From positions 1-6,728 of the forward strand of contig CAMIGT010000073.1 in assembly GCA_946221975.1 (NCBI GenBank): DNA of 6,728 nt, written 5' to 3'. The stretch is from an uncultured Blastococcus sp. Its GTDB lineage: Bacteria; Actinomycetota; Actinomycetes; Mycobacteriales; Antricoccaceae. Positions 3,934-6,728 of this stretch are shown one piece after another; positions within the stretch are counted from its first letter, which is position 1; the number at the start of each line of letters is the position of its first letter. The notes under the pieces are model-generated. The model searched no databases. It saw only the letters and a list, made by a program, of their open reading frames with translations, and was not told the origin of the DNA. The translations under genes were made by a program, and so were the position numbers.

Positions 3934-6728
3934 ATGGTGAACCCAGCTCCCACCAGCGACATCACGGCGCAGTCAGAAGCTCGCCAGGTCGCCCAACTCA
4001 TCAAGGACGCGGCGCGAAAGGTCAAGTCCGACAAGGGAAAGCTCCCGCGTGGTCTCACGGCCAAGGACGCGGCCGCGTTCCTGGAGCGGTACTACGCCGA
4101 CGCGGTCGAAGAAGACATGCTGGCCCGCTCCGCCGACGACCTCGCGGCGTCCGCGCTCGCCCACCTGCAGGTCGGGGCACGCCGCAAGCCAGGCGAGCAT
4201 GAGATCAACGTACGCAGCACGTCGCAGTCGCGGGCCGTCGTCGACATCGTCGTCGACGACATGCCGTTCCTGGTCGACTCGGTCACCGGCGAGATCCTGC
4301 GCCGCGGGTACGCCGTCCGGTTTGTCGTCCACCCCATCCTGTCGGTATCGCGCACCAACGCAGGCAGCCTCAAAGCGATCGACGACGACGGCGAGACCGA
4401 GTCGTGGATGCACTTCGAGGTCATCGGCCTGGACTCCCCGGACGATATCGCCGACCTGCGCGAGGGGATCACCAGCGTGTTGCGGGACGTCGCGAGCGCC
4501 GTGACCGACTGGCCGGCGATGCGCGCACAGTCCGGGCAGATCGCCGCCGAGCTGCGCACCGACCCGCCGCGCGGTCTTGACGTCGACGAGGTCGACGAGA
4601 CCGTCGAGTTCCTGGACTGGATGGGCGACAACCACTTCACCTACCTCGGCTACCGCGAGTACAAGCTGCGCAAGATCCGTGGCCGCGACCACCTTGAGCC
4701 GGTTGCCGGTACCGGCAAGGGAATCCTGCGCGACGAGGATTCCCGCCCGACGCCGCGCGCCCTCCCGGACGCCGCCGCGCGCAAGGCACGCGAGAAACGA
4801 CTGCTGATCCTGACCAAAGCCTCGTCGCGCGCCACGGTGCACCGCACGGCGTACCTCGACTACGTCGGCGTCAAGACGTTCAACAAGAAGGGCGACGTCA
4901 TCGGCGAGCGGCGGTTCGTCGGACTGCTGACGTCCACGGCCTACCGCGAGCGGGTCGAAAACATCCCAGTCATAGGCCAGAAGATGACCGAGGTCATCCG
5001 CAAGGCCGGCTACGAGCCCGGCTCGCACACCGCGAAGGACCTGCGCGACGTGATCGAGTCGTTCCCGCGCGATGAGCTGCTGCAGGCGCGCGTCGACCAG
5101 ATCCTGCCGGTCGCGCTCGCCGTCGTACGACTGCCCGAGCGACGCCAGACGCGGCTGTTCCTGCGACGCGATGACTACGGACGGTTCTTCTCCGCCCTGG
5201 TCTTCCTGCCGCGCGACCGCTACTCCACACCGGTGCGGTTGAAGATGATCGACCTGCTGATGACCGAGCTCGGGGGTACGTCGTTCGAGTACTCGACGCA
5301 GAGCTCGGAGTCACCCCTAGCGCGCCTTGAGTTCGTGATCCGCGTACCGGCCGAGAGCGCCCAGGAAGACCTGTCGCCAGCGCGCTTTGCCGCGCTCCAG
5401 CGCAAGATCGTCGATGCCTCGCGCACGTGGGACGACGACCTCACCGACCAGCTGCGCCACGTCGACCCGGAGGAGTCGGTCGACATCGAGCGCATCGCCG
5501 ACTCGATGCCGGCCGGGTACCGAGCCAACTTCTCAGCAACAGCAGCGATCGAGGACGTGCAACAGCTACGGCAGCTTGAGCGGTCCGACGCGCAGGCGGC
5601 CGATCCTGTCGACGATCCGGCGACCGCGAGCGGGATCGCGATGCGGCTGTTCCTGCCCGGCCAGGACGGCGGCAACATCATCGAGAGCGCCGAGGACGCG
5701 CGGCTCATCGACACGCTGCGGCTGCGCGTCTACAGCATTGGTACGCCGATGCTGCTGTCGAAGGTTCTGCCGATCCTGCAGGATCTCGGGGTCGAGGTCA
5801 GTGACGAGAACACGTTCGACTTCGATATCCGTGACGAGCACGGCAACGCCCGGCCGGCCTGGATCTACGACTTCACGATGACCGCCAGCCAGATCTGCGG
5901 CGACACGTCGCAGCTTGCGACCAAGTTCACCGACGCGGTGGCCGCCGCGTGGAGCGGCGTCGCCGAGTCCGACACGATCTCCAGCCTCGTGCTGCGATCC
6001 GGCTTCACCTGGCGCCAGGTCGCGCTGCTGCGCGCCTACGTCCGCTATCTGCAGATGGGCTCGATGAGCTACAGCCGTGAGTACATCGAGAACGTGCTCG
6101 TGGAGAACCCAGCCATAGTCGAGAAAGTCGTCGAGCTGTTCGACATCTACTTCGATCCCGAGCGAGACGCGGACAGGGACACGCGAGACCGTGCCGCCGA
6201 GAAGGTCCAGGAGCAGATCCGAGAACAGCTCGTCGACGTCAAGAGCCTCGACGCCGATCGCATTCTCACCGCGCTGAGCCAGGTCGTCGCCGCCACCATG
6301 CGGACGAACTTCTTCCAGCGCGACGAGGACGGGCATCCCCGGGAGGTCATCAGCTTCAAGCTCGACCCGCACCAGCTCCCGCAGATCCCGTCACCGAAGC
6401 CGTTTCGCGAGTTCTGGGTCTACTCGCCGCGCTTCGAGGCGACCCACCTGCGCTTCGGCAGCGTCGCCCGAGGTGGGCTGCGCTGGTCAGATCGCCGGGA
6501 GGACCTGCGCACCGAGATCCTCGGGCTGGTCAAGGCGCAGATCGTCAAGAACACCGTCATCGTCCCCACCGGCGCCAAGGGCGGGTTCGTCGCCAAGCAG
6601 CTGCCCGACCAGGAAACCGATCGTGACGCCTGGCTGGCCGAAGGCATCGCCTGCTACCGGCAGTTCATCCGCTCGATGCTGCAGCTGACCGACAACCGCG
6701 TCGGCGACGAGATCGTCCCGCCGGCGGG
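3934..6728 (+). CDS. gdh: Large NAD-specific glutamate dehydrogenase, 3' partial
   Basis: This enzyme oxidatively deaminates L-glutamate to 2-oxoglutarate and ammonium with NAD+, feeding carbon to the TCA cycle. It belongs to the large (about 160-180 kDa) bacterial class. I translated the frame codon by codon to the window edge: 931 codons, no stop. The N-terminal regulatory half shows DMPFLVDSVTGEI (109-121, ACT-like region) and FLDWMGDNHFTYLGYREY (226-243), both class hallmarks. Later come a second ACT-like segment around 380-450 and a third around 595-635. The catalytic domain begins near 825 with RFGSVARGGLRWSDRRED (840-857), then KAQIVKNT (867-874) and VPTGAKGGFVAKQ (877-889). The NAD-binding part lies beyond the window. 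In mycobacteria the homologous enzyme is inhibited by the FHA protein GarA; whether that applies here is unknown. Start is ATG 3934 or GTG 3937. It is probably not functionally tied to the upstream envelope genes. Confidence 0.97.
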   Translation, partial: MVNPAPTSDITAQSEARQVAQLIKDAARKVKSDKGKLPRGLTAKDAAAFLERYYADAVEEDMLARSADDLAASALAHLQVGARRKPGEHEINVRSTSQSRAVVDIVVDDMPFLVDSVTGEILRRGYAVRFVVHPILSVSRTNAGSLKAIDDDGETESWMHFEVIGLDSPDDIADLREGITSVLRDVASAVTDWPAMRAQSGQIAAELRTDPPRGLDVDEVDETVEFLDWMGDNHFTYLGYREYKLRKIRGRDHLEPVAGTGKGILRDEDSRPTPRALPDAAARKAREKRLLILTKASSRATVHRTAYLDYVGVKTFNKKGDVIGERRFVGLLTSTAYRERVENIPVIGQKMTEVIRKAGYEPGSHTAKDLRDVIESFPRDELLQARVDQILPVALAVVRLPERRQTRLFLRRDDYGRFFSALVFLPRDRYSTPVRLKMIDLLMTELGGTSFEYSTQSSESPLARLEFVIRVPAESAQEDLSPARFAALQRKIVDASRTWDDDLTDQLRHVDPEESVDIERIADSMPAGYRANFSATAAIEDVQQLRQLERSDAQAADPVDDPATASGIAMRLFLPGQDGGNIIESAEDARLIDTLRLRVYSIGTPMLLSKVLPILQDLGVEVSDENTFDFDIRDEHGNARPAWIYDFTMTASQICGDTSQLATKFTDAVAAAWSGVAESDTISSLVLRSGFTWRQVALLRAYVRYLQMGSMSYSREYIENVLVENPAIVEKVVELFDIYFDPERDADRDTRDRAAEKVQEQIREQLVDVKSLDADRILTALSQVVAATMRTNFFQRDEDGHPREVISFKLDPHQLPQIPSPKPFREFWVYSPRFEATHLRFGSVARGGLRWSDRREDLRTEILGLVKAQIVKNTVIVPTGAKGGFVAKQLPDQETDRDAWLAEGIACYRQFIRSMLQLTDNRVGDEIVPPA
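4703..4744. repeat. Abutting palindrome and hairpin inside the glutamate dehydrogenase gene
   Basis: TTGCCGGTACCGGCAA (4703-4718) is a perfect 16-bp palindrome. Directly after it, GGGAATCCT (4719-4727) and AGGATTCCC (4736-4744) form a perfect 9-bp stem with an 8-base loop. The encoded residues (PVAGTGKGILRDEDSR, 256-271 approx.) look like ordinary conserved enzyme sequence, so the structure is not an insertion. Function is unknown and chance is possible. Confidence 0.7.

Noticed and set aside
4249..4260. GTCGTCGACGAC palindrome
   Set aside because: It is explained by runs of Val and Asp codons (GTC, GAC) that recur throughout this part of gdh.
3973..5028. Long minus-strand reading frame (351 codons) opposite gdh
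   Set aside because: It is antisense to conserved glutamate dehydrogenase codons. Its protein is Asp/Val/Arg-rich with no domain, a typical mirror of G/C-ending codons.
5566..6372. Minus-strand reading frame of 268 codons opposite gdh
   Set aside because: It is a shadow of conserved dehydrogenase sequence with no ribosome site or motif of its own.

Overview
The window looks like a stretch of high-GC actinobacterial chromosome. Codon third positions are strongly G/C, gene starts carry GGAGG-like or weak ribosome sites, and the last gene is the very large NAD-dependent glutamate dehydrogenase common in actinobacteria and proteobacteria. I cannot name the genus from the sequence alone. I see no mobile element, CRISPR array, rRNA or tRNA gene.

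Layout: (1) On the minus strand, an ABC-2 type polysaccharide export permease (1440 to 499) is followed after only 6 bases by its ATPase (492 to 1), which runs off the left edge just before its Walker B motif. Together they form a Wzm/Wzt-type exporter. (2) A 157-base divergent intergenic region (1441-1597) carries a -10-like TACAAT box very close to the permease start, and a weaker candidate facing right. (3) On the plus strand come a 509-residue multi-pass membrane protein with features reminiscent of GT-C glycosyltransferases (1598-3127) and a class I SAM-dependent methyltransferase (3175-3885). The two are 47 bases apart and probably co-transcribed. (4) After 48 bases the large NAD-glutamate dehydrogenase starts at 3934 and is open to the right edge. 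931 of an expected roughly 1600 codons are present, with no stop.

How they fit: the exporter moves a lipid-linked glycan across the membrane. The GT-C-like protein and the methyltransferase are plausible partners that modify or extend an envelope glycan on the outside and inside of the membrane respectively. That link is inferred from position. The glutamate dehydrogenase is core nitrogen and carbon metabolism and is probably an unrelated neighbour.

No clearly new system is visible. The least explained items are the GT-C-like protein and its methyltransferase neighbour, plus two strikingly good inverted-repeat structures inside coding sequence: a perfect 12-bp stem at 2527-2562, and a 16-bp palindrome directly abutting a 9-bp hairpin at 4703-4744.
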